A stretch of 64,000 nt of DNA. Source: Thermoflexibacter ruber (GTDB lineage: Bacteria > Bacteroidota > Bacteroidia > Cytophagales > Thermoflexibacteraceae). Location of the stretch: the NCBI RefSeq assembly GCF_900113045.1, contig NZ_FONY01000021.1:1-64000 (forward strand), given 5' to 3'. The notes beneath the pieces were generated by a model. That model was given only the letters and a program-made list of their open reading frames with translations. It was not told where the DNA came from and did no database searches. A program made the position numbers and the translations under genes. This document shows, in pieces, positions 24,382 to 33,751 of the stretch (its first letter is position 1; each line of letters begins with the position of its first letter).

Positions 24382-25269
24382 ATGGAAAAAGTACACAAGG
24401 CTGGTTTTGTGAATATCATTGGGAAGCCTAATGTAGGGAAGTCCACGCTCATGAACGTGATGGTGGGCGAGAAACTCTCCATTATTACCTCTAAGGCACA
24501 GACCACGCGACATCGCATCATGGGTATTTTGAATGGTGAGGACTTCCAAATAGTTTACTCAGATACACCGGGCATCATCAACCCACATTATGAATTGCAT
24601 AGAGCCATGATGCAATTTGTGAATGTTTCCTTAGAAGATGCTGATGTTATTCTCTTTGTTACGGATATTTTTGAAAAGTACGATGAGGAAGACGTATTAA
24701 AAAAGTTAAAAACTATCTCTGCCCCTATTTTGTTACTTATCAACAAGGTGGATTTGGCAAAGCAAGAACAAGTAGAGGAAAAAATTGCTTACTGGGCAGA
24801 GGTTCTTAATGCCAAAGAAATTATCCCTATTTCTGCTTTGAATAATTACAACATAGAAAAAGTTTTTGATAAAATTTTGGAAAAGCTGCCAGCACATCCT
24901 CCCTATTACCCCAAAGACGAACTGACAGACCGCTCAGAGCGTTTTTTTGCTGCAGAAATTATCCGAGAGAAAATTTTTATGAACTATACGAAAGAAATTC
25001 CTTATAGTTGCGAAGTAATTGTTACTTCTTTCAAAGAAGAAGAAAGCATCATTCGGATTAGTGCAGAGATTTTAGTAGAAAGACCTACGCAAAAATCTAT
25101 CGTGATAGGGAAAGGAGGGGAAAAACTCAAAAAAGTAGGCACAGAGGCACGAAAAGACTTGGAAGAGTTTTTCCAAAAAAAGATTTTCTTAGAACAGCAC
25201 GTCAAAGTAGAACCAGATTGGCGTAATAAAAAGAATAAGTTAGTATCTTTGGGCTATATTCAAACATAA
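24382..25269 (+). CDS. era: GTPase Era
   Basis: 295 aa. The GTPase domain has G1 IGKPNVGKSTLM, G3 DTPG and G4 NKVD; the C-terminal KH domain contains VIGKGGEKLKKVG near residue 235. Era binds the 3' end of 16S rRNA and helps 30S maturation. The ATG at 24382 is 33 bp after a plus-strand TAACTTTG box. The gene is divergent from tRNA-fMet. Confidence 0.96.
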   Translation: MEKVHKAGFVNIIGKPNVGKSTLMNVMVGEKLSIITSKAQTTRHRIMGILNGEDFQIVYSDTPGIINPHYELHRAMMQFVNVSLEDADVILFVTDIFEKYDEEDVLKKLKTISAPILLLINKVDLAKQEQVEEKIAYWAEVLNAKEIIPISALNNYNIEKVFDKILEKLPAHPPYYPKDELTDRSERFFAAEIIREKIFMNYTKEIPYSCEVIVTSFKEEESIIRISAEILVERPTQKSIVIGKGGEKLKKVGTEARKDLEEFFQKKIFLEQHVKVEPDWRNKKNKLVSLGYIQT

Positions 25270-25287
25270 CCTTATAAATTTGGAACT

Positions 25288-25842
25288 ATGAAAAAATATA
25301 TTTTACCAATCTTCTTTGTTTTCACCGTATTAGCCTTTAGTGCTTGTGGGAGTGGACAGCAAGAAACCTCCCAGGAGGCAAGCCAAGCACAAAAGACCAC
25401 CAAAATTAAGTTAGAAGTTCCTAACTTTGATACTACCAAAATTAGCAAAGCCGACGTAGAGGCTATGATTAATCCGTACCTATCTTTGAAAGATGCTTTT
25501 GTAGCTTCTAATGCAGAAAGGTCGCAAAAATTGGCAGAAGAATTAGCTAATGCCATTCAAAATGAGGCACTTCAAGCCGTCAAAGCTGATGCCCAAGCTA
25601 TTCAACAAAGCACTGATTTAGAAAGTCAAAGATTGAGCTTTTATCAACTCTCCGCTAAGATATTCTTTTTAGTAAAAAATATTGGTGGCAACAAAGAACC
25701 ACTTTATCAGCAGTACTGCCCTATGGCATTTAATGACCAAGGTGCTTATTGGCTTAGCAAAGAGAATAAAATCAGGAATCCTTATTTTGGAGATGAAATG
25801 CTCACTTGTGGGATAGTGAACGAGGCTTTGGCAGTAAAATAA
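25288..25842 (+). CDS. DUF3347 lipoprotein
   Basis: 184 aa with a lipoprotein signal (FVFTVLAFSAC, lipid Cys ~20). The C-terminal half carries the DUF3347 pattern: VEAMINPYLSLKDAFVASN, then YQQYCPMAFNDQGAYWLSKENKIRNPYFGDEMLTCG. The conserved Cys, Met and His-like positions of this family suggest binding of a copper-type metal, by analogy with CusB-associated domains. No efflux genes are adjacent. It starts 18 bp after era. Confidence 0.82.
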   Translation: MKKYILPIFFVFTVLAFSACGSGQQETSQEASQAQKTTKIKLEVPNFDTTKISKADVEAMINPYLSLKDAFVASNAERSQKLAEELANAIQNEALQAVKADAQAIQQSTDLESQRLSFYQLSAKIFFLVKNIGGNKEPLYQQYCPMAFNDQGAYWLSKENKIRNPYFGDEMLTCGIVNEALAVK

Positions 25843-25944
25843 GTGATATAGCATTTTACCACCCCTCAAACTACATAGCTCTAACTAAGTACACAAGTAT
25901 CTTAATGTAAACAACGCTTAGATTTTTCAAAGAAATAATATACA

Positions 25945-26490
25945 ATGACAACACCAACCATTCATGCCACCACTGTTTTAGGCATTATACACAATGGGGA
26001 AATCGTTATCGGGGCAGACGGACAAGCAACTATGGGGGCAACTGTAGCTAAAAGTAATGTTCGCAAGGTCAGAAAACTCATGGACGGAAAGGTTGTAGCT
26101 GGCTTTGCTGGAGCTACTGCTGATGCTTTTACCTTATTAGAAAAATTTGAGGAGAAACTCAATGCTTACGGCGGCAATCTTCGCAGAGGAGCGATAGAGT
26201 TAGCCAAAGAATGGCGTACTGACCGCTATCTCAGGCACTTAGAAGCAATGATTATAGCAGCAAATGCCAATGAGATGCTCATTATTTCTGGCTCGGGAGA
26301 TGTTTTAGAGCCAGACAAGCAAGTAGCCTCTATTGGGTCTGGCTCTATGTACGCACAAGCCGCTGCTTTAGCCCTCAAAGCCCATGCTCCTCACTTGACA
26401 GCAGAGGAAATGGTCAAAGAGGCTTTGACTATTGCAGCAGATATTTGTATCTATACCAATCACAACTTTATTATAGAGAAGGTGAAATAA
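25945..26490 (+). CDS. hslV: ATP-dependent protease peptidase subunit HslV
   Basis: 181 aa, an N-terminal nucleophile hydrolase of the proteasome-beta fold. The mature start is the Thr of TTVLGIIHNGEIVIGADGQ (Thr9), after an eight-residue propeptide. Conserved GFAGATADAFTLLEKFEEKL and GSGSMYAQAAALAL fit HslV. Its ATPase partner HslU is not in this window, though it is usually adjacent. Confidence 0.94.
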   Translation: MTTPTIHATTVLGIIHNGEIVIGADGQATMGATVAKSNVRKVRKLMDGKVVAGFAGATADAFTLLEKFEEKLNAYGGNLRRGAIELAKEWRTDRYLRHLEAMIIAANANEMLIISGSGDVLEPDKQVASIGSGSMYAQAAALALKAHAPHLTAEEMVKEALTIAADICIYTNHNFIIEKVK

Positions 26491-26562
26491 CGATTATACT
26501 TTATTGATTTTTATTTATAAAGTTTTGACTATTAGGCATTTTACTATAAATTCGGATATTTT

Positions 26563-28041
26563 ATGAAATTGACTTTTTGGGGTGCGGCAAGGCAGGTTTC
26601 GGGCAGCATGTTTTTATTGGAGTTAGAAGATGACTACCGCATCTTGATTGATTGTGGCTTAGACTTAGAAAAGGAGCGTAGCAAAAAAAATGGACAGCAT
26701 CTCTCCTTGGTGAATGGAGTACCCCAACAAGCCTCTGCCGCGCATGCCATTTTCCCTTTTGAAGCAAGCATGGTCAATGTTGTTTTACTTACCCATGCCC
26801 ACATAGACCATTCTGGGAATATCCCTAATTTGTTCAGAGAAGGTTACGAAGGTCAAGTGCTTTGTACTTCTCCCACTTATGAACTTTCTGAACTTTTGCT
26901 TATGGACTCCGCCAGTTTGCATAGGCGAAGACTCAATGCTTTTAGTAAAAAGAAAAATAAGAAAAATAAAAAATCTTCTCTTTCTCCCTCAGACCTTGCA
27001 GAAATGTATTTGGAACACAACGTCAAAGAATCCTTAGAGCGATTTGTTCCAATTGCTTTTAATAAAAAATTTAAGCTAAAAAAAGGAGTAGAAGTTACCT
27101 TCAACCCTGCAGGACATCTTCTCGGTGCGGCAAATGTGATTTTAGAAATTACAGAAAATGGTGAGAAAAAAACGCTTGCCTTCTCTGGGGATATAGGAAG
27201 GTATGACTATCCTTTACACATAGACCCACAGCCCCTGCCCCAAGTAGATTACCTAGTTTGCGAAAGCACTTATGGAAATAGAAGACATGACTACGGAAGA
27301 AAATCTGCTATCATAGATGCAGAAGAACGATTATCAGAAATCATACAAAAAACTTGTGTAGATATTCCAGGACGCCTAATTATTCCTGCTTTTAGCGTGG
27401 GCAGAACTCAGGCTTTGCTTTACACCCTAAAGAAACTTTGTGTAAAAAAACAATTACCTCCTATCAAAGTATTTTCTGACAGCCCTCTGGCACACAAGAG
27501 TACAGAAACTTATATCAAGTATCACAGATTTTTGAACTCTGAAGCCCAGCAGTTCCAAGAAGAATACGATGATTTGTTTGACTTCGAGAATTTGGAATAC
27601 ATTGAGGATTTGAAAACAAGCAAAAAAGTAGCAAATCACAACGAACCTTGTATCATTATCTCCTCCTCAGGAATGATAGAAGGAGGACGTATCCAATACC
27701 ACGTCAGGACAAATCTCTCCAATCCTTACTGCACTATTTTGATGATTGGCTATGCGGCAGAAGGTACCATAGGGCATAGATTATTGCAAGGAGAAAAAAC
27801 CATACGCATAGAGGATAAAGAAGTCGCAGTACTGGCAAATATTGCTCGAATAGATGCCTTCAGTGGACACGGGGACTTAGACGACCTACTCGGATTTGTC
27901 AAGCATCAAAATCCGCAAGCACTGAAAAAAGTATTTTTAGTTCACGGAGAAAATGAATCTTTGGAGCATTTCAAAGCCTTATTAGAAACAGAAGGCTACC
28001 AAGTAGAAATTCCTACCAAAGGACAGAGTTTTGAGCTGTAA
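26563..28041 (+). CDS. MBL-fold/beta-CASP RNA-processing nuclease-like protein
   Basis: 492 aa. The metallo-beta-lactamase motif THAHIDHSGNIPNL gives the dinuclear zinc site; later metal ligands are in NPAGHLLGAANV and FSGDIGRYDYPL. The beta-CASP region and the RNA-specificity (RMMBL) segment (FSGHGDLDDLLGFV, VFLVHGENESL) follow. This is the CPSF73-like family of RNA exo/endonucleases. A basic Lys/Asn-rich insertion (~128-142) is unusual. Substrate is unknown. Confidence 0.9.
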   Translation: MKLTFWGAARQVSGSMFLLELEDDYRILIDCGLDLEKERSKKNGQHLSLVNGVPQQASAAHAIFPFEASMVNVVLLTHAHIDHSGNIPNLFREGYEGQVLCTSPTYELSELLLMDSASLHRRRLNAFSKKKNKKNKKSSLSPSDLAEMYLEHNVKESLERFVPIAFNKKFKLKKGVEVTFNPAGHLLGAANVILEITENGEKKTLAFSGDIGRYDYPLHIDPQPLPQVDYLVCESTYGNRRHDYGRKSAIIDAEERLSEIIQKTCVDIPGRLIIPAFSVGRTQALLYTLKKLCVKKQLPPIKVFSDSPLAHKSTETYIKYHRFLNSEAQQFQEEYDDLFDFENLEYIEDLKTSKKVANHNEPCIIISSSGMIEGGRIQYHVRTNLSNPYCTILMIGYAAEGTIGHRLLQGEKTIRIEDKEVAVLANIARIDAFSGHGDLDDLLGFVKHQNPQALKKVFLVHGENESLEHFKALLETEGYQVEIPTKGQSFEL

Positions 28042-28070
28042 TTAGCTAATTTACAATATACTAAAAATGA

Positions 28071-29525
28071 CTATTTGCTATACACCGCAAAGCCTAACTC
28101 GTATGCTTTGGCAAAATCCCTATTGAGCCAATAGGTAGTATCTGCATAAAAAGAGTTTCGTTCTAAACTGCCCGGGGGCAAAGTAATAGGGTTTAATCCC
28201 ACAGGTTCACGATGCTTTTTAGCCTTCAAATCCAACAAATATTTTACCTGAACATCATACTCTTGAGCATATATCTTTGCCCCTTTGACCTCATTTACCC
28301 ACCTATACCTTCCTTCATATACTAGTGCTATCAATGCCAAAATAGCCAACACTAAAGCCAATTTTTTAGGGAAAAGTGTCTGATAACCTAATTGGAAAGC
28401 AAAATAAGCACTAAAAATCACCAATAAAAAAGCTACTATCGTAAGTGTTCGGTTGGGCTCTATATTGCCAAAAGCATAGACAACTGGTAAAATACTCACC
28501 AAGATAAATCCAAGCAGTAAGATTATACCCAAAAGCAATTCAGAAATTAACTTTATTTCTTGCTCTGGGTTTATTTCTTTTTTTTTGAAATACACCCCTA
28601 CGTAGCACATCACCAAAGCAAGCAACAATAGGTAGTTGATTCTGGAAAATGCAATGTCATGGAAAAAATAAGGCACGCTTTTGCGTACCTGCCAAAGGAA
28701 GTCCGTCCAATTAAGCACTTGACTTGTAGCTAACCTCGCTTTCGTTCCCGAGGAGAACCAAGCAATAACAAAAGAACTCAGATGCACTATCCATGCGGTA
28801 AGCCACTTGCTTTGGTTTAATTTTGTGCGTTGATTAAAGAAAAATAGAGAATAGTTTGAAAAAGAAAAAACTAAACCTATGCTCAAAAGCAATCCACAAA
28901 GAATTGCTATGTTTTCTACCGCACTACCCACGAATAAAGAACTTAAAATCAAACCTGTCCATACTAAGAAATGAGTCGAGGATGACAATAAGCATACTGC
29001 CAATATACTTGCAAATAGTACCCCACCGAAGTAGCCAATAGAGGCGCAAAACCAATAGAAAGTGCTAAAATTGTAGTTGGTGATGACAAAAATGATAAAA
29101 AGGAAAATAGCTAAATTAAGTATCAAAAAATAGTCTTGACGACTGTTAATCAATGATTTAAATACTAAACGAAGTCCATAAAAGAAAGTAATGCTGTAAG
29201 CAAATACTAAAAAGAAAGTCCAAAAAGCAAGATTTTGTAGATATACATACACTTGGATAGCCACTAACATCAACCAGACCGAAGCAAATCGCCCTGACCA
29301 GTGCTGATAAAAATCTGCTACTCCCTCCGTAATTCCATGCTCATTGAATACACAGAGGGCAGTAAAGTCGTCCATTGCCAAGCGATTGTAAAAAGAAAGG
29401 TGAAGCAAGTAGCCAACAAAAAGAAAGTTGGCAAGGCTAAGAAAAAATAAAAATACAGCGTGAGATTTTCGAGTAAAAGATTCATGTTGAAAATATGCTT
29501 GGATTTTAGCTATCAACTTAAACAT
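28071..29525 (-). CDS. DUF6056-like polytopic membrane protein
   Basis: 484 aa from ATG 29525; the longer frame to 29579 overlaps the upstream gene. At least ten hydrophobic helices are spread over the first ~400 residues, with an early conserved loop MDDFTALCVFNEHGITEGVADFYQHWSGRFASVW. The Asp-Asp and Arg-rich first loop recalls GT-C type glycosyltransferases and the DUF6056 family. The last ~90 residues are soluble and may be periplasmic. It sits 11 bp downstream of the CCDC81/SPOR gene, so it may be co-transcribed. Confidence 0.72.
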   Translation of the reverse strand: MFKLIAKIQAYFQHESFTRKSHAVFLFFLSLANFLFVGYLLHLSFYNRLAMDDFTALCVFNEHGITEGVADFYQHWSGRFASVWLMLVAIQVYVYLQNLAFWTFFLVFAYSITFFYGLRLVFKSLINSRQDYFLILNLAIFLFIIFVITNYNFSTFYWFCASIGYFGGVLFASILAVCLLSSSTHFLVWTGLILSSLFVGSAVENIAILCGLLLSIGLVFSFSNYSLFFFNQRTKLNQSKWLTAWIVHLSSFVIAWFSSGTKARLATSQVLNWTDFLWQVRKSVPYFFHDIAFSRINYLLLLALVMCYVGVYFKKKEINPEQEIKLISELLLGIILLLGFILVSILPVVYAFGNIEPNRTLTIVAFLLVIFSAYFAFQLGYQTLFPKKLALVLAILALIALVYEGRYRWVNEVKGAKIYAQEYDVQVKYLLDLKAKKHREPVGLNPITLPPGSLERNSFYADTTYWLNRDFAKAYELGFAVYSK

Positions 29526-29535
29526 ATCAGATGTT

Positions 29536-30723
29536 TTATTCTCCCTTGAGCACCCAAGTCTGACTAAAATCGCTACCAAGTGCTACTTTCTTGTTATTTG
29601 CTTCTTCATAAGAGTTAAACTCTCCTATCACTACTCGATACATGTTCTTAGCACTAAGGAAAATCAATTTTACCTCTAAACCTTGATTCTCAAGCATTTT
29701 ACGAGCCTTTTCTGCTCCGTTTTTTGCACTGAAACTGCCATATACTAAGTAAAATTTACCTGCAACAAGTTCATCATTGCTTGCTTTGGAATCCTTAACC
29801 ACAGGAGGCGGTTCTGTAACAGGCTTTGTATCTTGTATGGGTGTCGGATTGTCGCTGAGGCGATTGTCTATGGGATTGATTTCCTCTGTGATAAGATTCG
29901 AATCCTCTTCGCTATCCAAAGATGATGTAATCTCCTCGTTAATAGGATTATTTACCTCTTCGCTTACTTTCTCCTCACTTGTGAAATAAGATTTGAAATT
30001 TTGCATAGCTTCGGGAGAGGTGAATAGATATATTAGAAAAGCCAATAAGAAAACCATAGGCACTACAGCAATCCACCAAGTTAGGTCTGTTTTTCTTTCT
30101 GCTTGCTTAGTATCAAGGTTTGTTTTTGGGTCTTTATTAGTTTTTTGCTCGAGTATTTCTTGCTGTCGTTTTATTTCTTGTCGGTTGGCTTCTTCGTATT
30201 TTTCTACTACTTTTGTTTTAGTAGCATTGGGCTTCTCTTCACTTGGCTGTGTTTCTAATGGCTTTACTTCTTCTATTTCAGGGACTTCTTGCTCTTTGGA
30301 TTTATGGACAAAATTAGTATCTAAGGTGGGCAAGCCAAAGCTATCGCCTAATAAAAACTCATTGGGGTCTTGCTGCAAAATAATTTTGTTGTATGCGTCT
30401 TTCACCAGCGTACCCAGTCCCTCTAAGTGATACTTGCCATAGGTAGCAATAGACTGCTGCACCTGTTCCACAAAAGCCAATAGACTCTCATTAAAATCGT
30501 AATAACCAATATTTTCAGCTTTCATTACTGCTTTCATAAAATCATCATTTCGGTCCTCTTCGCGGATGTAAATGCTAAAAGAGATTTCTTTATGAGGAGG
30601 TAGTAAGGTAGTCCCGTCAGCACTGATACGTGAAGGAGAAAAAGAAGCCGTAAAAGTTCCTAAATGAGGAACTGTAACCTTGTCTTGTGTTAAAAGCAGT
30701 TCTTTAATGTATTTTTCTATCAT
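29536..30723 (-). CDS. CCDC81-type HU/SPOR-domain membrane protein
   Basis: 395 aa from ATG 30723. Residues ~1-135 are the two CCDC81-like prokaryotic HU domains (MIEKYIKELLLTQDKVTVPHLGTFTA..., YGKYHLEGLGTLVKD). A charged coiled-coil-like linker and a single membrane helix (WWIAVVPMVFLLAFLIYLF) follow, then an acidic stretch and a C-terminal SPOR domain (~320-390: KFYLVYGSFSAKNGAEKARKMLENQG). SPOR domains bind denuded glycan at division sites, so this protein may link cytoplasm to septal peptidoglycan; that is inference. Confidence 0.86.
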   Translation of the reverse strand: MIEKYIKELLLTQDKVTVPHLGTFTASFSPSRISADGTTLLPPHKEISFSIYIREEDRNDDFMKAVMKAENIGYYDFNESLLAFVEQVQQSIATYGKYHLEGLGTLVKDAYNKIILQQDPNEFLLGDSFGLPTLDTNFVHKSKEQEVPEIEEVKPLETQPSEEKPNATKTKVVEKYEEANRQEIKRQQEILEQKTNKDPKTNLDTKQAERKTDLTWWIAVVPMVFLLAFLIYLFTSPEAMQNFKSYFTSEEKVSEEVNNPINEEITSSLDSEEDSNLITEEINPIDNRLSDNPTPIQDTKPVTEPPPVVKDSKASNDELVAGKFYLVYGSFSAKNGAEKARKMLENQGLEVKLIFLSAKNMYRVVIGEFNSYEEANNKKVALGSDFSQTWVLKGE

Positions 30724-30827
30724 TGATTTGAATATGCGCTTGTTTTTTGTTTTACTGAAACACAATTTTAATAATTTTCTGATGAATAAAAAAATAATTC
30801 TCTTTGAAAATGTGAAACATACGAATC

Positions 30828-32525
30828 TTAGAAGGCAAAACTAACGCCCCCCAACAATTCTGTAGTCCTTACATCATAGCAAAGAAAGCGTTGGTAAGGC
30901 TGAGCAAGCAGATTATTGCCTTTGAAAAAGATAGACCAATTAGTACTGAAAGCATAGTCAATCTGCACACCTAAGTCTATAACATCTTGAAAGTCAATAC
31001 TTGCTGACTTATTTATATCAAAAGCAGTGATTCCTGACAAGTGATACAAACTTGACTGTATAGATAACTTATCTTTATAGCGATAAGTAAAGGAGAGTGT
31101 ATTGGTAAGTAAAGGGCGATGCCAAGCGGCGGCAAGTGTTTGTAGGTGGTATTGGAAAAACTCAGTTTTAAGGCTTGTCCTGAATTTTTTAAAACTCAAT
31201 CCGATTTCATTCATTACTTGGAATACAGGTACGGTTTGAGTTTCATATTGAATAAGAAACTTCGCAGGATTATGCGAATCATTGATGAAAAAATGTAGGT
31301 TTTGATAACGTCCATAGCTTGCCTTTGCCTTCCAATTCAACGGGCTTGATAGCTGCGTTTGTATGCCCGCAAAAGACTCCCATAGTTGATTGGTATGGCT
31401 AAGGTTTACATTAGCCGCTAAAAAAGGATTTTCATGTATCATTTTTCTCAGCAATCTTTTTTGCATACCTCCTTCTAAACCTAAATAGAAGTTTAATTTA
31501 TTTTTCCAAGTATTCCAAGAAAAATACAATTTAGGATAAATGTTCCATTGTGGTATCCTCCCTAAGGTGTCGTTATGAGTAGCCACTTTCCCTCCAAATT
31601 GGAGTTTGATTTTATCATTGGCTAATTGATAAGCCACCTCCATTTGAGCCAACCTTCTATTCAAATGTCCTTCGCTATCACTTCGTTTAGAGATTGAAGT
31701 TGTTGTTTTAAAACTTAACTGCTGAAAAGGATTAATAGTAGTATAATCTTGTACTTGTAACTCAACTTCTTGCTCTCTGGCTTGGTAACGGTCTGCCAAG
31801 TAATGGTATCCTATACCAAGTTCAAAGCTGTTTTTATTCATGCTTGGTTTATTGCTATAGCCTACTTGGGCATTCAAGAGATGAAAACGCTGTAAGATTT
31901 GGTCTTTGGGAGGGATAATAGTAGTAAAAGGCTTGTATCCATAAAAATGAACTTGATTTTGTTGCAAATCCATGCTCCCTGAAAGCACATTTTTTTTGAT
32001 AAAATATTTGTAAGTAAAGTTCAACTCATTTTGGCTATTCCCTGAGTTCTGTTCATCTACTTTACCTGTGCGTGCTGCCAAGTGCTTTACATGGATTCCG
32101 TAGTTATATTTTTCGCTTCTTTTGTTATTAAAAAATGCTTCTGCGTAAGAAGTAAAATAATTGCCCATGCCTGCTTTGATGTAATTTCCGTACAATTTTT
32201 TTTGAGGCAACTTGCTTATGAGCATCGGTCTGATGTTGAACTGCAAAGGCACAGCTTGTTTAAGAAGATGAAAATGATATTTATTTTCTATTCTTTTTGG
32301 AGGTGGTTCTATAGAAGACATAGGCACTATTGGCTTTTGCCACTTGTTCATATCTATCCAATAGTCCTTAATAGAAGGGGGTAGCGTAGATTGGGCTGAG
32401 ATAGACTTAGAAGCAGTAAGTAAAAAAAATAATATAAACAAGAAACAGCAACAACGCCAAAAACAAGCATTCCAAAGCACAAAAAGATAACTTAATGCAC
32501 TTCTTAAAGTAAGCAAAAACTGCAT
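30828..32525 (-). CDS. Outer-membrane beta-barrel protein (TonB-receptor-like barrel)
   Basis: 565 aa with a long N-terminus and signal (FLFILFFLLTASKSISAQ). The mature protein is a series of amphipathic beta strands typical of a large barrel, with KLYGNYIKAGMGNYFTSYAEAFFNN near the start and a last strand ending FAF. No plug domain or TonB box is visible, so it is closer to the porin-like outer-membrane family that lies beside CCDC81/SPOR genes in Bacteroidota. Function is unknown. Confidence 0.75.
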   Translation of the reverse strand: MQFLLTLRSALSYLFVLWNACFWRCCCFLFILFFLLTASKSISAQSTLPPSIKDYWIDMNKWQKPIVPMSSIEPPPKRIENKYHFHLLKQAVPLQFNIRPMLISKLPQKKLYGNYIKAGMGNYFTSYAEAFFNNKRSEKYNYGIHVKHLAARTGKVDEQNSGNSQNELNFTYKYFIKKNVLSGSMDLQQNQVHFYGYKPFTTIIPPKDQILQRFHLLNAQVGYSNKPSMNKNSFELGIGYHYLADRYQAREQEVELQVQDYTTINPFQQLSFKTTTSISKRSDSEGHLNRRLAQMEVAYQLANDKIKLQFGGKVATHNDTLGRIPQWNIYPKLYFSWNTWKNKLNFYLGLEGGMQKRLLRKMIHENPFLAANVNLSHTNQLWESFAGIQTQLSSPLNWKAKASYGRYQNLHFFINDSHNPAKFLIQYETQTVPVFQVMNEIGLSFKKFRTSLKTEFFQYHLQTLAAAWHRPLLTNTLSFTYRYKDKLSIQSSLYHLSGITAFDINKSASIDFQDVIDLGVQIDYAFSTNWSIFFKGNNLLAQPYQRFLCYDVRTTELLGGVSFAF

Positions 32526-32683
32526 AAGGGGTTAAGGGGAATAAATAGTTTGCTGAATATTTATTTTATCACAAGACCTTGCAAGTTATAAATAAAATAC
32601 GCATGAAAACAAGCAAACTTCCAACTAATTGTTGAAAATATTTTTGCTAAAACAAGTCTAAGATTGCACAATCTTACTTTTGC

Positions 32684-33307
32684 TTACAATTTTTCAAATC
32701 GGAATCCTTGCTTGCTAAAATATTCCAAATAACGAGGCAGCGTATAATATAGGTTCTTTTTAGCTTTTTTGCTATCATGGAATATAACAATGCTACCGCC
32801 TTTGGTATATTGAATGGTTTTCTTCAGACATTTCTCCTCAGCTAATTTCTGGTCAAAGTCTCCTGAAAGTACATTCCACATGATGATTTGATAGTTTTCT
32901 TGTTCTCGTAAGATTTGACTTTGTTGGGTGGTAAGTCTTCCATAAGGAGGGCGGAAAAGTTTTTGGCTATGTTCATGCAAGTACTCCTCGCACATCTTTA
33001 CATTAGCTATATACTTATCTGTATCGCATCTCCAGCCATTCAAATGGTTAAAAGTATGATTACCAACGCTATGCCCTTCGGATAGGATTTTCTCAAAGAT
33101 AAGACCATGCTTGCGGATATTGTCCCCTATACAGAAAAAAGTAGCTTTGGCTTGGTAGTTCCTTAGCTGCTCTAATACCCATGGGGTTACTTCTGGAATA
33201 GGTCCATCATCAAAAGTTAAGTAAATAACCTTCTCATTAGCAGGGATTTGCCAAATGAAATGAGGAAAGAGATTTTGTATAAAACGGTTTGTAAAGTGCA
33301 AATACAT
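32684..33307 (-). CDS. Polysaccharide deacetylase (NodB homology)
   Basis: 207 aa from ATG 33307; a longer frame would read into tRNA-Leu. Carbohydrate esterase 4 motifs are present: LTFDDGPIPEVTP (catalytic Asp pair), SVGNHTFNHL (metal His pair), FRPPYGRL, and a C-terminal IVIFHDS. It removes N-acetyl groups from a GlcNAc polymer or peptidoglycan. It lies 71 bp behind two tRNA genes that share a promoter, so it may be co-transcribed with them. Confidence 0.92.
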   Translation of the reverse strand: MYLHFTNRFIQNLFPHFIWQIPANEKVIYLTFDDGPIPEVTPWVLEQLRNYQAKATFFCIGDNIRKHGLIFEKILSEGHSVGNHTFNHLNGWRCDTDKYIANVKMCEEYLHEHSQKLFRPPYGRLTTQQSQILREQENYQIIMWNVLSGDFDQKLAEEKCLKKTIQYTKGGSIVIFHDSKKAKKNLYYTLPRYLEYFSKQGFRFEKL

Positions 33308-33378
33308 GAGAGAATACCTTATGAACGAACAGGACCAATAGCAAAAAAGCCTATCACATATCTTGTAATAGGCTCTTG

Positions 33379-33464
33379 TACCAGGAGTGGGGGTCGAACC
33401 CACACGGCATATAACTGCCACAGGATTTTAAGTCCTGCGTGTCTACCAATTCCACCATCCCGGC
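33379..33464 (-). tRNA. tRNA-Leu (anticodon TAA)
   Basis: 86 nt with the long variable arm of class II tRNA. Anticodon loop ACTTAAAAT contains TAA, the acceptor GCCGGGA pairs with TCCTGGT (two G-U), and the T-loop is TTCGACC. CCA is not encoded. Confidence 0.93.
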
Positions 33465-33516
33465 AGCTACTTTATGAAAAAAAATAGATAAAGCGTCATA
33501 CTTTATCTATCAATAG

Positions 33517-33589
33517 AGCGGGAAACGAGACTCGAACCCGCGACCCTCACCTTGGCAAGGTGATGCTCTACCAACTGAGCTATTCCCGC
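33517..33589 (-). tRNA. tRNA-Gly (anticodon GCC)
   Basis: 73 nt; acceptor GCGGGAA/TTCCCGC, D-arm GCTCAGTTGGTAGAGC, anticodon loop TTGCCAA, T-loop TTCGAGT. Directly upstream of tRNA-Leu in the same transcript. Confidence 0.94.
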
Positions 33590-33625
33590 TTATATTTTCC
33601 AATTAGGTTTTTGCTAATTGCGATG

Positions 33626-33656
33626 CAAAGGTAGCACAATTTTTTTTGCTTGTCAA
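33626..33656 (-). promoter_or_regulatory. Promoter of the tRNA-Gly/tRNA-Leu/deacetylase unit
   Basis: On the minus strand, TTGACA (starting 33656), and 20 nt after the TTG, TACCTTTG (33633-33626) form an excellent Bacteroidota promoter 36 bp before tRNA-Gly. Confidence 0.78.
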
Positions 33657-33751
33657 TATTTAGCAAGAAAATTTTACAGATTTTGTACTAAGATTTTTTT
33701 AAAATACTGATTAACAAATTATTAATTTTATAAAAACAAAGCAATTATTCC

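Noticed and set aside
33308-33421. N-terminal extension of the polysaccharide deacetylase
   Set aside because: It would be translated from tRNA-Leu sequence; the ATG at 33307 precedes a plausible N-terminus.
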